A DNA stretch of 64,000 nt, taken from assembly GCF_052113225.1 (NCBI RefSeq), contig NZ_JBFRCT010000003.1, forward strand, positions 620,001-684,000, written 5' to 3'. Below, piece after piece: positions 1-7,590 of the stretch (within the stretch, counting starts at the first letter, position 1; every line of letters starts with the position of its first letter). The DNA is from Pristimantibacillus sp052113225. GTDB taxonomy: Bacteria; Bacillota; Bacilli; Paenibacillales; Paenibacillaceae. Made by a program: the position numbers and the translations under genes. The notes beneath the pieces were generated by a model. The model searched no databases. It was not told the DNA's origin and was given only the letters and a program-made list of their open reading frames with translations.

Positions 1-452
1 AAGCACTAGTGAAAGTAACGAAGGAATTGGATGCGGAGAGCCGAAAGCTGGAAGAAGAGAGAAAGTGGCGGGAAGCTGCAAAGCGTACCTCTCATCGATC
101 GATTCAAACCGCAGTTCCATCTGAGACCAAGAAGCATACCAAGCTAATTCAAGAGATGATTGTTTATATGAAGGAACATTTGGGCTGTTCTCTGACGCTG
201 AAGGAAGTGGCTGACCGCTTCGCTTTTTCTCCGAATTATTTAGGCTCCATGTTCAAAGAGGAGATGGGCTCAGGCTTTAGTGAGTTTGTCATTGCGATGC
301 GGATGGAGAAGGCGGGAGAGTTGCTGAAAGATCCTAAGGTGAAAATTTATGAGGTAGCTGACCAGGTTGGTTATCGGTACATGCCTTATTTTAGTCGTCA
401 GTTCAAAGAGACCTTCGGAATGACACCAATCGAGTTCAGGAGACATCACTAA
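1..452 (+). CDS. YesN-type AraC-family response regulator, C-terminal part (5' truncated by window)
   Basis: The frame is open to the window edge, so only about 149 C-terminal residues are visible. The last 100 residues form an AraC-type double helix-turn-helix: a first helix pair around SLTLKEVADRFAFSPNYLGSMFK and a second around KIYEVADQVGYRYMPYFSRQFK, ending with the usual G-M-T-P-x-E-F-R. The charged stretch before it would be the linker to a receiver domain lying upstream. The next gene, a YesM-type kinase, starts 2 bases after this stop with its AGGAG inside this reading frame, which is the usual YesN-YesM arrangement for sensing extracellular carbohydrates. The target genes are not visible. 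Confidence 0.9.
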   Translation, partial: ALVKVTKELDAESRKLEEERKWREAAKRTSHRSIQTAVPSETKKHTKLIQEMIVYMKEHLGCSLTLKEVADRFAFSPNYLGSMFKEEMGSGFSEFVIAMRMEKAGELLKDPKVKIYEVADQVGYRYMPYFSRQFKETFGMTPIEFRRHH

Positions 453-454
453 AT

Positions 455-2221
455 ATGCACACGCCATTCACCAGTGCGAAAGCTCAACGTAAGTTTATTC
501 CTTTTGGGATCAAGCTGCTTATTTCTTATATGCTCCTTATCATTATACCGATCTTTATCTTGGGCTATTTCGCCAGCGCTATTATGACAGAGTCAATTCG
601 CTCGAATACGACAAATACGATTAAAGGTACGCTAAGACAAATCGAAGATAACGTTGCCTATAAATTAGAAGATACGATTCGACTATCCGACCTGCTTTAT
701 TACGATACAACCTTGTCGAAGCAGCTGCTTCATTACGAGGAAGGCTGGGTCAGCTATGAAGCGACTACGAAGCTGCTGCTTCCGAAGTTTCGTCAGACGA
801 TTGAATCGACGAACCGGAGCCTTTGGCTCTCGGTTTATTTGCGTAACGAGACTTTGCCGGAGGTTTATTACGATAGCAAGAACATAGACCCGCTAGTGGT
901 GAAGGGTAAATTTTTTGATTTGCTTCATTTGAACCGTATTACTGAAAAACCATGGTACAAATCCTTTCCAGTTGAAAGGTATGGAGAGACCGAGCAATGG
1001 GAGCAGGTGGAGGATGACAGCCATTATGACCGGATATCTCTTCTTCGTCGGCTAGTGGATCTGAATGATCCGGCAAACTTGCATGAAATTGGCTTTATGC
1101 GAATTAGCGTCTATTTGTCTGATTTGTTCCAAAGTGTTGATCATCGCAAAATTGGTGCAGGAAGTACGCTGTTTATTACAGATGGGAACCGAAATGTTTT
1201 GTACGCCTCTGGGGCAACCGAACAAACGAATGAGCAGTTATGGGACAGCGCCAATGGTGAACGTTATCTTGTCATTCGGCAGCCGTTGCCGGGTCTGAAT
1301 TGGAGCCTGATGGCTATGGTGCCGTCATCGGTTCTGGAGAAGGATACGAAAAAGGTCAAGATGCTCTCCCTTATCATTTGCAGCGTCAGCTGTGTGCTGA
1401 TCATGCTGGTCGCTTATTTCGTCTCGAGAACCTTTTCCAGGCGTGTATTAAAAGTCATGTCCGTTCTACAATCCTTTGGGCAAGGAGACTTCCAGCGCAG
1501 AATCCATTACAGCGGTAACGATGAGTTTACGACAATCGCTTCATCGCTTAATGAACTCGGCCAGAAGACACAAAATTTAATTGAAGAAGTTTACACCACT
1601 AATCTGAAAAAGAAAGAAGCGGAGCTTGAAACGCTGCAAGCCCAAATTAATCCGCACTTTTTATATAATACGTTATCCTCTATAAGCAGACTGGCTAAAT
1701 TCGGACAAGTAGAAAAGCAGCATCAAATGGTGATGAATCTGGCGAAGTTTTACCGTTTATCCTTAAATGAAGGACAGACCATTATCCCGATTGGCAAGGA
1801 GATCGAGCAGGTAAAAGCCTACATGGACATTCAGCAAATCAAATATGGAGACCGGGTCCGAATCGATTATAATATTTCCTCGGAAATTGTCGAGTTAAGA
1901 ACGGTTAAGCTGATTGTACAGCCATTTGTTGAAAATGTATTGGAGCATGCATGGCGTGGTGATCAGATTGCGATTCAAATCATCGGGTACCGGGAAGACG
2001 ATGTTGTCCATCTGATTGTAGAGGATGATGGCAACGGGATGTCTCAAGAGACGCTTCACAATCTATTTAACGGTGAAGGCTTGCAACGTGTTGGTTATGG
2101 CATACGTAATGTTCATGAACGCATTAGGCTTTATTACGGTAAAGATTTTGGCGTTGACATTGAGAGTGAGCCAGGAGAAGGGACGCGCGTTCATATTCGC
2201 ATTCCAGCTGAGTCGATTTAG
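455..2221 (+). CDS. YesM-type sensor histidine kinase
   Basis: A 588-residue membrane kinase. A first membrane segment lies at about residues 18-42, followed by a long extracytoplasmic region of about 250 residues of Cache type. A second membrane segment lies near 300-325, then a HAMP linker with the motif GQGDFQRRI. The His_kinase domain carries AQINPHFLYNTLSSI with the phospho-accepting histidine. A HATPase_c domain follows, with an N-box around QPFVENVLEHAW and the glycine loops DDGNGM and GYGIRNVHERI. It is coupled to the upstream YesN-like regulator and presumably phosphorylates it. No sugar transporter follows it here, since relA is next. The ligand cannot be read from the sequence. Confidence 0.95.
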   Translation: MHTPFTSAKAQRKFIPFGIKLLISYMLLIIIPIFILGYFASAIMTESIRSNTTNTIKGTLRQIEDNVAYKLEDTIRLSDLLYYDTTLSKQLLHYEEGWVSYEATTKLLLPKFRQTIESTNRSLWLSVYLRNETLPEVYYDSKNIDPLVVKGKFFDLLHLNRITEKPWYKSFPVERYGETEQWEQVEDDSHYDRISLLRRLVDLNDPANLHEIGFMRISVYLSDLFQSVDHRKIGAGSTLFITDGNRNVLYASGATEQTNEQLWDSANGERYLVIRQPLPGLNWSLMAMVPSSVLEKDTKKVKMLSLIICSVSCVLIMLVAYFVSRTFSRRVLKVMSVLQSFGQGDFQRRIHYSGNDEFTTIASSLNELGQKTQNLIEEVYTTNLKKKEAELETLQAQINPHFLYNTLSSISRLAKFGQVEKQHQMVMNLAKFYRLSLNEGQTIIPIGKEIEQVKAYMDIQQIKYGDRVRIDYNISSEIVELRTVKLIVQPFVENVLEHAWRGDQIAIQIIGYREDDVVHLIVEDDGNGMSQETLHNLFNGEGLQRVGYGIRNVHERIRLYYGKDFGVDIESEPGEGTRVHIRIPAESI

Positions 2222-2254
2222 CATTCAAATGCGGAATTTGGTGAAGTCTGCAGG

Positions 2255-2283
2255 TTGACGCGGATGCCTACTTCCAGCATAAT
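2255..2283 (+). promoter_or_regulatory. Probable sigma-A promoter of relA
   Basis: TTGACG at 2255-2260, a 17-base spacer and CATAAT at 2278-2283 match the vegetative consensus well. It sits between the kinase stop and the relA start and would give a leader of roughly 50 bases. Confidence 0.6.
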
Positions 2284-2340
2284 ATTAAGAAAACTCGGAA
2301 AATGCGCGAATCGGAGTCAAGCGTTCGGAAAGGACAATTC

Positions 2341-4524
2341 ATGGGCATAGAGCAGTTGATCGAAAAGGCGTCGGCCTATATAAAAGAACAGGATTTAGTG
2401 CGCATCAGGGAAGCCTATGAGTTTGCGGACCAAGCCCACCACGGACAAGTGCGCAAGTCAGGAGAACCGTATATTCTTCATCCTGTTGCCGTTGCGGAAA
2501 TTATCGTGGATATGCAGATGGACGTGCTGTCGATTATTGCGGCGCTGCTTCATGATGTCGTTGAAGATACGACAGTGGATCTCGAGCTCGTTCGCGCGAA
2601 ATTTGGCGAAACCTGTGCAATGCTTGTCGACGGGCTGACGAAGCTGGAGAAGATCCGTTTTCGCTCAAAGGAAGAACAGCAGAATGAGAACTATCGGAAA
2701 ATGTTCCTTGCCATGGCGCAGGATATCCGTGTCATTCTGATCAAGCTTGCGGACCGGCTTCATAATATGCGTACGCTGAAATTCCAATCGGAAGAAGCTC
2801 AGCGTCGTATTGCGTACGAAACGCTTGAAATCTTTTGTCCGATTGCGCATCGGCTTGGTATTTCCGCCATCAAGTGGGAGATGGAAGATATCGCTCTGCG
2901 ATATTTGAATCCGCAGCAATACTATCGCATCGCTAATCTGATGAAGAAGAAGCGGGCGGAGCGTGAGATGTTCATCTCGGACGTTATTGGCCGGATTAAA
3001 GAGAAGCTTGAGGAAATGGGAATTGACGGCGACATTTCGGGTCGTCCGAAACATATATACAGCATTTATAAGAAAATGACGTTCAAGAACAAGCAATTTA
3101 ATGAAATTTATGATTTGATGGCGATTCGGATCATCGTAGAGAATATTAAAGATTGTTATGCGACGCTTGGCATCATTCATACGCTCTGGAAACCTATGCC
3201 TGGCCGATTCAAGGACTATATCGCAATGCCGAAGGCGAACATGTACCAGTCTTTGCATACGACAGTCATTGGTCCAAACGGAGAACCAACAGAAGTGCAG
3301 ATCCGCACCTGGGATATGCATCGGACCTCCGAGTACGGTATCGCAGCTCACTGGGCTTATAAGGAAGGCACCGTTGTGCCAAATACGAATTTCGAGGATA
3401 AAATGTCCTGGCTTCGTGAAATTATGGAGCTTCAGAACGAAGCGCGTGACGCCTCGGAATTTATGGAAACGCTCAAGATGGACTTCTTTTCTGACTTGGT
3501 CTTTGTGTTTACACCAAGCGGGGAAGTTATTGAGCTGCCAGCCGGCTCTGTGCCGCTCGATTTCGCTTACCGGATTCATACGGAAGTCGGCAACCGGACG
3601 ATTGGCGCGAAGGTGAATGGACGAATTGTTCCGCTTGATCATAAGCTCAAGACAGGCGATATTATTGAAATTCTCACCTCGAAGCATTCTTATGGCCCAA
3701 GCCAGGATTGGGTGAAGATCGCACAATCCTCCCATGCCCGCACCAAGATCCGTCAATGGTTCAAGCGTGAGAAGCGGGAAGAGAATGTAGCCAAAGGCCG
3801 GGATCTGCTGGAGCGTGAGCTGAAGCGGTTAGGAGTAGAGCCATCCGCCTGGATGAGCGATGATAAGCTGCAGGAAGTGGCAAGCAAATTCAACTTCAAT
3901 GATATCGAAGATATGATGTCTGCCATTGGCTTCGGCGGTATTACGGCGGCACAGATTTGTACGCGCCTGACCGAGAAGCTGCGCAAAGAAGCTGAGAAAT
4001 CGAATCTCATTGAGCTGACTAGTGAGCCGAAGGAGATGAAGTCGCCAGGTCATCGCAAGAATCGACCTACTCACGGGGTTACCGTGAAAGGGATTGATAA
4101 TTTGCTCGTTCGGTTTGCAAGATGTTGTAATCCGGTGCCAGGCGATACGATTATCGGCTATATTACACGCGGCAGAGGCGTATCCGTCCATCGAATGGAC
4201 TGCCAGAACATTCCGTTTAATGCGGAAGGTGAAGAGGCAGACCGGGTTATTGAGGTGGAATGGGAAGATTCGATCGAATCGAATTACAGCGTGGATATTG
4301 AGATTACCGGCCATGACCGTACAGGTTTGTTGAATGAGGTTCTGCAGGCTGTGTCAGAGAGTAAGACGAATATCTCGGCCGTAACCGGGCGTTCGGTGAA
4401 AAATAAAATGGCGATGATTCATATGACGGTATTGATCCGTAATATTGATCATTTATCTTCCGTCGTGGAGAGAATCAAGCGCGTGCAGGATGTTTATTCG
4501 GTACAGCGTATTATGAATAGCTAG
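2341..4524 (+). CDS. relA: Bifunctional (p)ppGpp synthetase/hydrolase RelA/SpoT
   Basis: Makes and degrades (p)ppGpp in the stringent response. From the ATG at 2341 the protein has 727 residues, close to the B. subtilis enzyme. The order is an HD hydrolase domain (HPVA near residue 47, HD at 71-72 in LLHDVVEDT), the RelA/SpoT synthetase domain at about 230-350 (YSIYKKM, KPMPGRFKDYIAMPK), a TGS domain near 390-450, a conserved-cysteine region (RCCNPVPGD) and a C-terminal ACT domain (ITGHDRTGLLNEVL). An in-frame ATG at 2302 exists, but GGAAAGGAC stands correctly before 2341 and family N-termini begin there. Hydrolase and synthetase motifs are both intact, so it should be bifunctional. dtd follows at 16 bases, as in Bacillus. 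Confidence 0.97.
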   Translation: MGIEQLIEKASAYIKEQDLVRIREAYEFADQAHHGQVRKSGEPYILHPVAVAEIIVDMQMDVLSIIAALLHDVVEDTTVDLELVRAKFGETCAMLVDGLTKLEKIRFRSKEEQQNENYRKMFLAMAQDIRVILIKLADRLHNMRTLKFQSEEAQRRIAYETLEIFCPIAHRLGISAIKWEMEDIALRYLNPQQYYRIANLMKKKRAEREMFISDVIGRIKEKLEEMGIDGDISGRPKHIYSIYKKMTFKNKQFNEIYDLMAIRIIVENIKDCYATLGIIHTLWKPMPGRFKDYIAMPKANMYQSLHTTVIGPNGEPTEVQIRTWDMHRTSEYGIAAHWAYKEGTVVPNTNFEDKMSWLREIMELQNEARDASEFMETLKMDFFSDLVFVFTPSGEVIELPAGSVPLDFAYRIHTEVGNRTIGAKVNGRIVPLDHKLKTGDIIEILTSKHSYGPSQDWVKIAQSSHARTKIRQWFKREKREENVAKGRDLLERELKRLGVEPSAWMSDDKLQEVASKFNFNDIEDMMSAIGFGGITAAQICTRLTEKLRKEAEKSNLIELTSEPKEMKSPGHRKNRPTHGVTVKGIDNLLVRFARCCNPVPGDTIIGYITRGRGVSVHRMDCQNIPFNAEGEEADRVIEVEWEDSIESNYSVDIEITGHDRTGLLNEVLQAVSESKTNISAVTGRSVKNKMAMIHMTVLIRNIDHLSSVVERIKRVQDVYSVQRIMNS

Positions 4525-4540
4525 CGGAGGTTTACAAGCA

Positions 4541-4984
4541 GTGAAGGTTGTTGTACAGCGAAGCAAGCAGGCAAGTGTAACGATTGACGGAGAAGTAGCT
4601 GGCGTGATTGATCACGGCCTCGTGCTTCTCGTCGGCATTACGCATGAAGATACAGAAGAAGATATCCGCTGGATGGCGGATAAGGTAGCGGGTCTCCGTA
4701 TCTTCGAAGACGAGAATGAGAAAATGAACTTCTCCGTCGTTGATGTAGGCGGCCAGATTCTTTCTATCTCGCAGTTTACTTTATACGGTGACAGCCGGAA
4801 GGGCAGACGTCCGAACTTTATGGCAGCAGCACGTCCTGAGCAAGCTGAGCCGTTGTATGACAGGTTTAACGAACTGCTTCGCAGCGCAGGTCTTGTCGTT
4901 GAGACTGGCCGTTTCGGAGCTATGATGGATGTGGCTCTTGTGAATTCAGGGCCTGTAACACTTATTCTTGACAGTAAACAATAA
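4541..4984 (+). CDS. dtd: D-aminoacyl-tRNA deacylase
   Basis: Hydrolyses D-aminoacyl-tRNA, and also glycyl-tRNA(Ala), to keep D-amino acids out of translation. The 147 residues match the family's usual length, and both signature motifs are present: SQFTLYGD in the middle and NSGPVT near the C-terminus, which form the cross-subunit active site of the dimer. The start is GTG with GCGGAGG 10 bases upstream. It follows relA by 16 bases, so the two are probably cotranscribed, the order known from many Bacillota. Confidence 0.97.
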   Translation: MKVVVQRSKQASVTIDGEVAGVIDHGLVLLVGITHEDTEEDIRWMADKVAGLRIFEDENEKMNFSVVDVGGQILSISQFTLYGDSRKGRRPNFMAAARPEQAEPLYDRFNELLRSAGLVVETGRFGAMMDVALVNSGPVTLILDSKQ

Positions 4985-5082
4985 ACAGCGGGTTATATTG
5001 GTGATGGCTGGCAACAATAGATATGAGCAGGTCGCTTGGCTTAAAGCGATCTCGAGTATCAGTTGTTAGAAGGAGCTAAGTC

Positions 5083-5250
5083 ATGCATCAATCCCGCAAA
5101 GAACAAGGTATGGAGCGATCCTCAAGAAGGCTCCTCCATACGGACCGCCGTGAAGCGCTCCTGATGTCCAGACTGGAAGAGCAGGTGGAAACGGCAGAGG
5201 AATTCCTCGCCTTCCCTTCGAACCGGCGTGAGCCTGGCGGACGTATGTAG
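5083..5250 (+). CDS. Small uncharacterised basic protein (55 residues)
   Basis: An ATG with a strong AGAAGGAG seven bases upstream opens a 55-residue frame ending at TAG 5248-5250. The product is very rich in Arg and Glu with no cysteines, signal peptide or membrane segment, and the middle third (MSRLEEQVETAEEF) could form a helix. It lies 98 bases downstream of dtd on the same strand, with no terminator between, so it may be the last gene of the relA-dtd unit. I do not recognise a family. The support is the ribosome site and position only. Confidence 0.5.
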   Translation: MHQSRKEQGMERSSRRLLHTDRREALLMSRLEEQVETAEEFLAFPSNRREPGGRM

Positions 5251-5290
5251 GGAGTGAAGAAAAGGCTATCTCGTAAGTCATGCGATGCTC

Positions 5291-5481
5291 GGAGATACTA
5301 TGTGCTTTGTAAAAGGTTTGGACCTCCGATCGCTGTTGTTCCAGATTTCTTGATTACAACTGGCTAAAGCGGTTGAAATCCGGGAACAAAGGCGAATACT
5401 AGAGCTTTCTGAAAGAAAGCTGCTTCGGAAGCATTTGCTTTGTTTCTCCAGCTCAAACCTTTTACTCCGCACATTGTCTCC
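5291..5481 (-). repeat. H1 asymmetric-hairpin repeat, copy A (core on minus strand)
   Basis: Outer arms 5291-5322 and about 5447-5481 pair (GTAAAAGGTTTG-type). On the minus strand the core reads TTCGCCTTTGTTCC on the 5' side and GGAACAACAGCGATCGGAGG on the 3' side, with an inner stem closing on GGATTT/AAATC. Relative to the other copies, the 5' side carries about 50 extra bases between GGAG and CGCC. A separate perfect 13-bp inverted repeat (5427-5439 with 5488-5500) overlaps it, so the site looks compound. Confidence 0.6.
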
Positions 5482-5542
5482 TCACAGAGCAAATGCTTCC
5501 TTAAAGATACCGCCTATTCTTTTTGAAAAGTAATGGTAATTG

Positions 5543-5577
5543 AAGCTATACAGGAAGAATCCTGTATAGCTTTTTTT
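5543..5577 (+). terminator. Rho-independent terminator
   Basis: A 12-bp perfect stem, AGCTATACAGGA with TCCTGTATAGCT, a four-base loop and seven T. It can end transcription arriving from relA-dtd and the small ORF. Confidence 0.9.
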
Positions 5578-5710
5578 ATTTCCGTGGGAAGCTAGCTTTT
5601 AATCTAACACTACAAGTTACACAATTTTCGGGAATGTTCGCAAATGAACCGCTTTCTATTTTGTAATATTACTGTAATCAGATTATAACGGTTTTTTAAC
5701 ATCGCTATCC

Positions 5711-5780
5711 TATAATAAATCTCGACCCCCTTTTTAAAATATAATTTATGGACCTGCGACGATGGCTGCAGGTTTTTTTT
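5711..5780 (+). ncRNA. Possible short non-coding transcript
   Basis: A TATAAT hexamer at 5711-5716 is followed by about 35 bases without an ORF and then a clear intrinsic terminator (ACCTGC...GCAGGT plus eight T, 5751-5780). No good -35 box is visible at 17 bases and no coding sequence feeds this terminator, because the previous one ends at 5577. It would be an RNA of about 55 bases. Read-through backup termination is the alternative. Confidence 0.25.
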
Positions 5781-5825
5781 TGTCCAAATAGACTATACTA
5801 GAGAAATGAGATCGACTATTGACTA

Positions 5826-5854
5826 TTGACTTTCCTTGTCGTCACATATAAAAT
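5826..5854 (+). promoter_or_regulatory. Promoter of the hisS-aspS leader
   Basis: TTGACT at 5826-5831, a 17-base spacer and TAAAAT at 5849-5854. It would start transcription near 5861, just ahead of the T-box leader. Confidence 0.6.
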
Positions 5855-5860
5855 TAAAAC

Positions 5861-6166
5861 TCAGTATACAAATTTTGATTCGTTGATGGAATACAGTAAT
5901 CCCGTACACGTACCCAGAGAGAGACGCCAAGGCTGCAAGCGTCTTTATGGTGACAGGATGAACAGACCTTCCGGAGAACAGACGGTGAACCGATGATTAT
6001 TCATTGCGATTAATCATTGCGACTAGCCGACCTGCGTGTAACGGGCGTTAACCGTTAATGAGCGGACAGTATGTCCGGAATATGGGTGGCACCACGGGAG
6101 ATCAACAACTCTCGTCCCTAACGATTAGCCTTTAACGGCATGTCGTTAGGGGCGGGAGTTTTTTTG
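5861..6166 (+). promoter_or_regulatory. T-box leader of hisS-aspS
   Basis: The T-box sequence GGGTGGCACCACGGG lies at about 6084-6098. It is followed by the competing terminator: CTCGTCCCTAACGA at 6110-6123 pairs with TCGTTAGGGGCGGGAG at 6143-6158, then seven T. The upstream 200 bases hold the long Stem I region (GAGAGACGCC...GGCTGCAAGCGTC). Uncharged tRNA would stabilise the antiterminator and let hisS be read. I could not place the specifier codon with confidence, so His versus Asp is inferred from the downstream genes. Confidence 0.88.
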
Positions 6167-6198
6167 TTTTATCTAGGTTGGTTAGTACGGTTAAGGTT

Positions 6199-6300
6199 TA
6201 TGCTTACGAAGTAAGAATTACCGCCAAAAGACGCGATAATTCTTTTAAGCTTTATGCTTACGAAGTAAGAATTATCGCCAAAAGACGCGATAATTCTTTT
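6199..6300 (+). repeat. H2 leader-hairpin repeat, two units upstream of hisS
   Basis: Two 48-bp units (6199-6246 and 6253-6300, 54-bp period) begin TATGCTTACGAAGTAAG, with the palindrome CTTAC-GAA-GTAAG, and continue into a second hairpin, AGAATTATCGC with GCGATAATTCT. The last unit runs directly into the hisS ribosome site AAGGAGGGG. The same family stands before mltG, ureB and the Mo-oxidoreductase gene. Confidence 0.85.
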
Positions 6301-6314
6301 AAGGAGGGGTTACA

Positions 6315-7565
6315 ATGGCTTTTCAGAAACCACCGGGCACACAAGATATATTGCCTGGAGCAGTCGAACGCTGGCAGTATGCGGAGCAGAAAGCGCGTGA
6401 TATTTGCCGACGCTTTAATTTCCGTGAAATTAGAACGCCGATCTTTGAATCAACAGAGCTGTTTCAACGGGGCGTTGGCGAGACGACGGATATCGTAGAG
6501 AAAGAAATGTACACCTTCACAGACCGCGGTAATCGCAGCGTTACGCTGCGTCCAGAAGGTACAGCTGGTGTTGTCCGCTCTTATGTAGAGAACAAGTTGT
6601 ACGGCGAGCCGGACGTATCTAAGCTGTATTATATCGGACCCATGTTCCGTTATGAGCGTCAGCAAGCAGGCCGTTACCGTCAGTTCCATCAATTTGGGAT
6701 TGAAGCGCTTGGTTCTGTCGATCCCGCAATTGATGCTGAAGTGATTGCACTCGGCTACACCTTCTACACAGAGGTTGGGCTGAAAGGTGTGCGCGTCGAG
6801 ATTAACTCGGTTGGTACACCGGAAGTGCGTGCAGCCTTCCGTGAGAAGCTGCTTGCTTTCCTTACGCCTAAGCGTGAGCTGCTCTGTAAGGACTGTCAGT
6901 CCCGTATGGAGCGTAATCCACTTCGTGTACTCGATTGCAAGGTAGACCAAGCACACTTCGAAGGTGCGCCTTCGATTCTGGACAGCTTGGATGAGGAATG
7001 TAATACCCACTTTGACAAAGTAAAAACCTATTTGTCTGATATGGGCATTCCATTCTCCATAAATCCAAGACTTGTTCGTGGCTTGGATTATTACACCCAT
7101 ACCGCTTTCGAATACAAAGCGGAAGGGATTGGCGCGATTGATACAATCGGCGGCGGCGGCCGGTATAACGGCCTTGTAGCCGAAATCGGCGGACCGGATC
7201 AGCCGGGCGTTGGTCTAGGTCTTGGTCTGGAGCGGACGATTATGCTGCTCGAACATCAACAAACGGAGCTTGCTAACGCACACCAGGTTGATGTGTATGT
7301 AGTGGCTTTGGGTGAAGCAGCTGAGCGGGAAGTGACAAGACTCGTCTACGAGCTTCGTTCTTCCGGTATCCGTGCGGAACGTGATTACTTGGGCCGTAAG
7401 ATGAAAGCTCAGATGAAATCGGCTGATCGTTTGCAAGCACGCTTCACGGCTATTCTCGGCGATGATGAGCTCACTCGCGGTGAAATTGCACTGAAGGAAA
7501 TGGCAACAGGGGAGCAGCGCTTTGTAGCACTTACAAGCCTAGCCTCCGAATTGAAATCTATCTAA
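6315..7565 (+). CDS. hisS: Histidyl-tRNA synthetase
   Basis: Charges tRNA-His; class II synthetase of 416 residues. Visible signatures are RPEGTAGVVR, the motif 2 region MFRYERQQAGRYRQFHQFG, the histidine-specific GLDYYTHTAFE, GGGGRYNGL, motif 3 GLGLGLERTIMLL, and a C-terminal anticodon-binding domain from about residue 325. The ATG follows AAGGAGGGG. It is preceded by a T-box leader and two H2 hairpin units, and followed 25 bases later by aspS, with which it forms a conserved operon. Confidence 0.98.
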   Translation: MAFQKPPGTQDILPGAVERWQYAEQKARDICRRFNFREIRTPIFESTELFQRGVGETTDIVEKEMYTFTDRGNRSVTLRPEGTAGVVRSYVENKLYGEPDVSKLYYIGPMFRYERQQAGRYRQFHQFGIEALGSVDPAIDAEVIALGYTFYTEVGLKGVRVEINSVGTPEVRAAFREKLLAFLTPKRELLCKDCQSRMERNPLRVLDCKVDQAHFEGAPSILDSLDEECNTHFDKVKTYLSDMGIPFSINPRLVRGLDYYTHTAFEYKAEGIGAIDTIGGGGRYNGLVAEIGGPDQPGVGLGLGLERTIMLLEHQQTELANAHQVDVYVVALGEAAEREVTRLVYELRSSGIRAERDYLGRKMKAQMKSADRLQARFTAILGDDELTRGEIALKEMATGEQRFVALTSLASELKSI

Positions 7566-7590
7566 TTATAAAAGGGGAGTTACATCCATT

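Noticed and set aside
2665..3756. Long minus-strand open frame (363 codons) across relA
   Set aside because: It lies wholly antisense to the conserved relA gene, has no family-like motifs and no ribosome site; it is a codon-bias shadow.
5251..5540. Insertion sequence remnant upstream of hisS
   Set aside because: There are inverted repeats but no transposase fragment or target duplication; the pattern fits the H1 family better.
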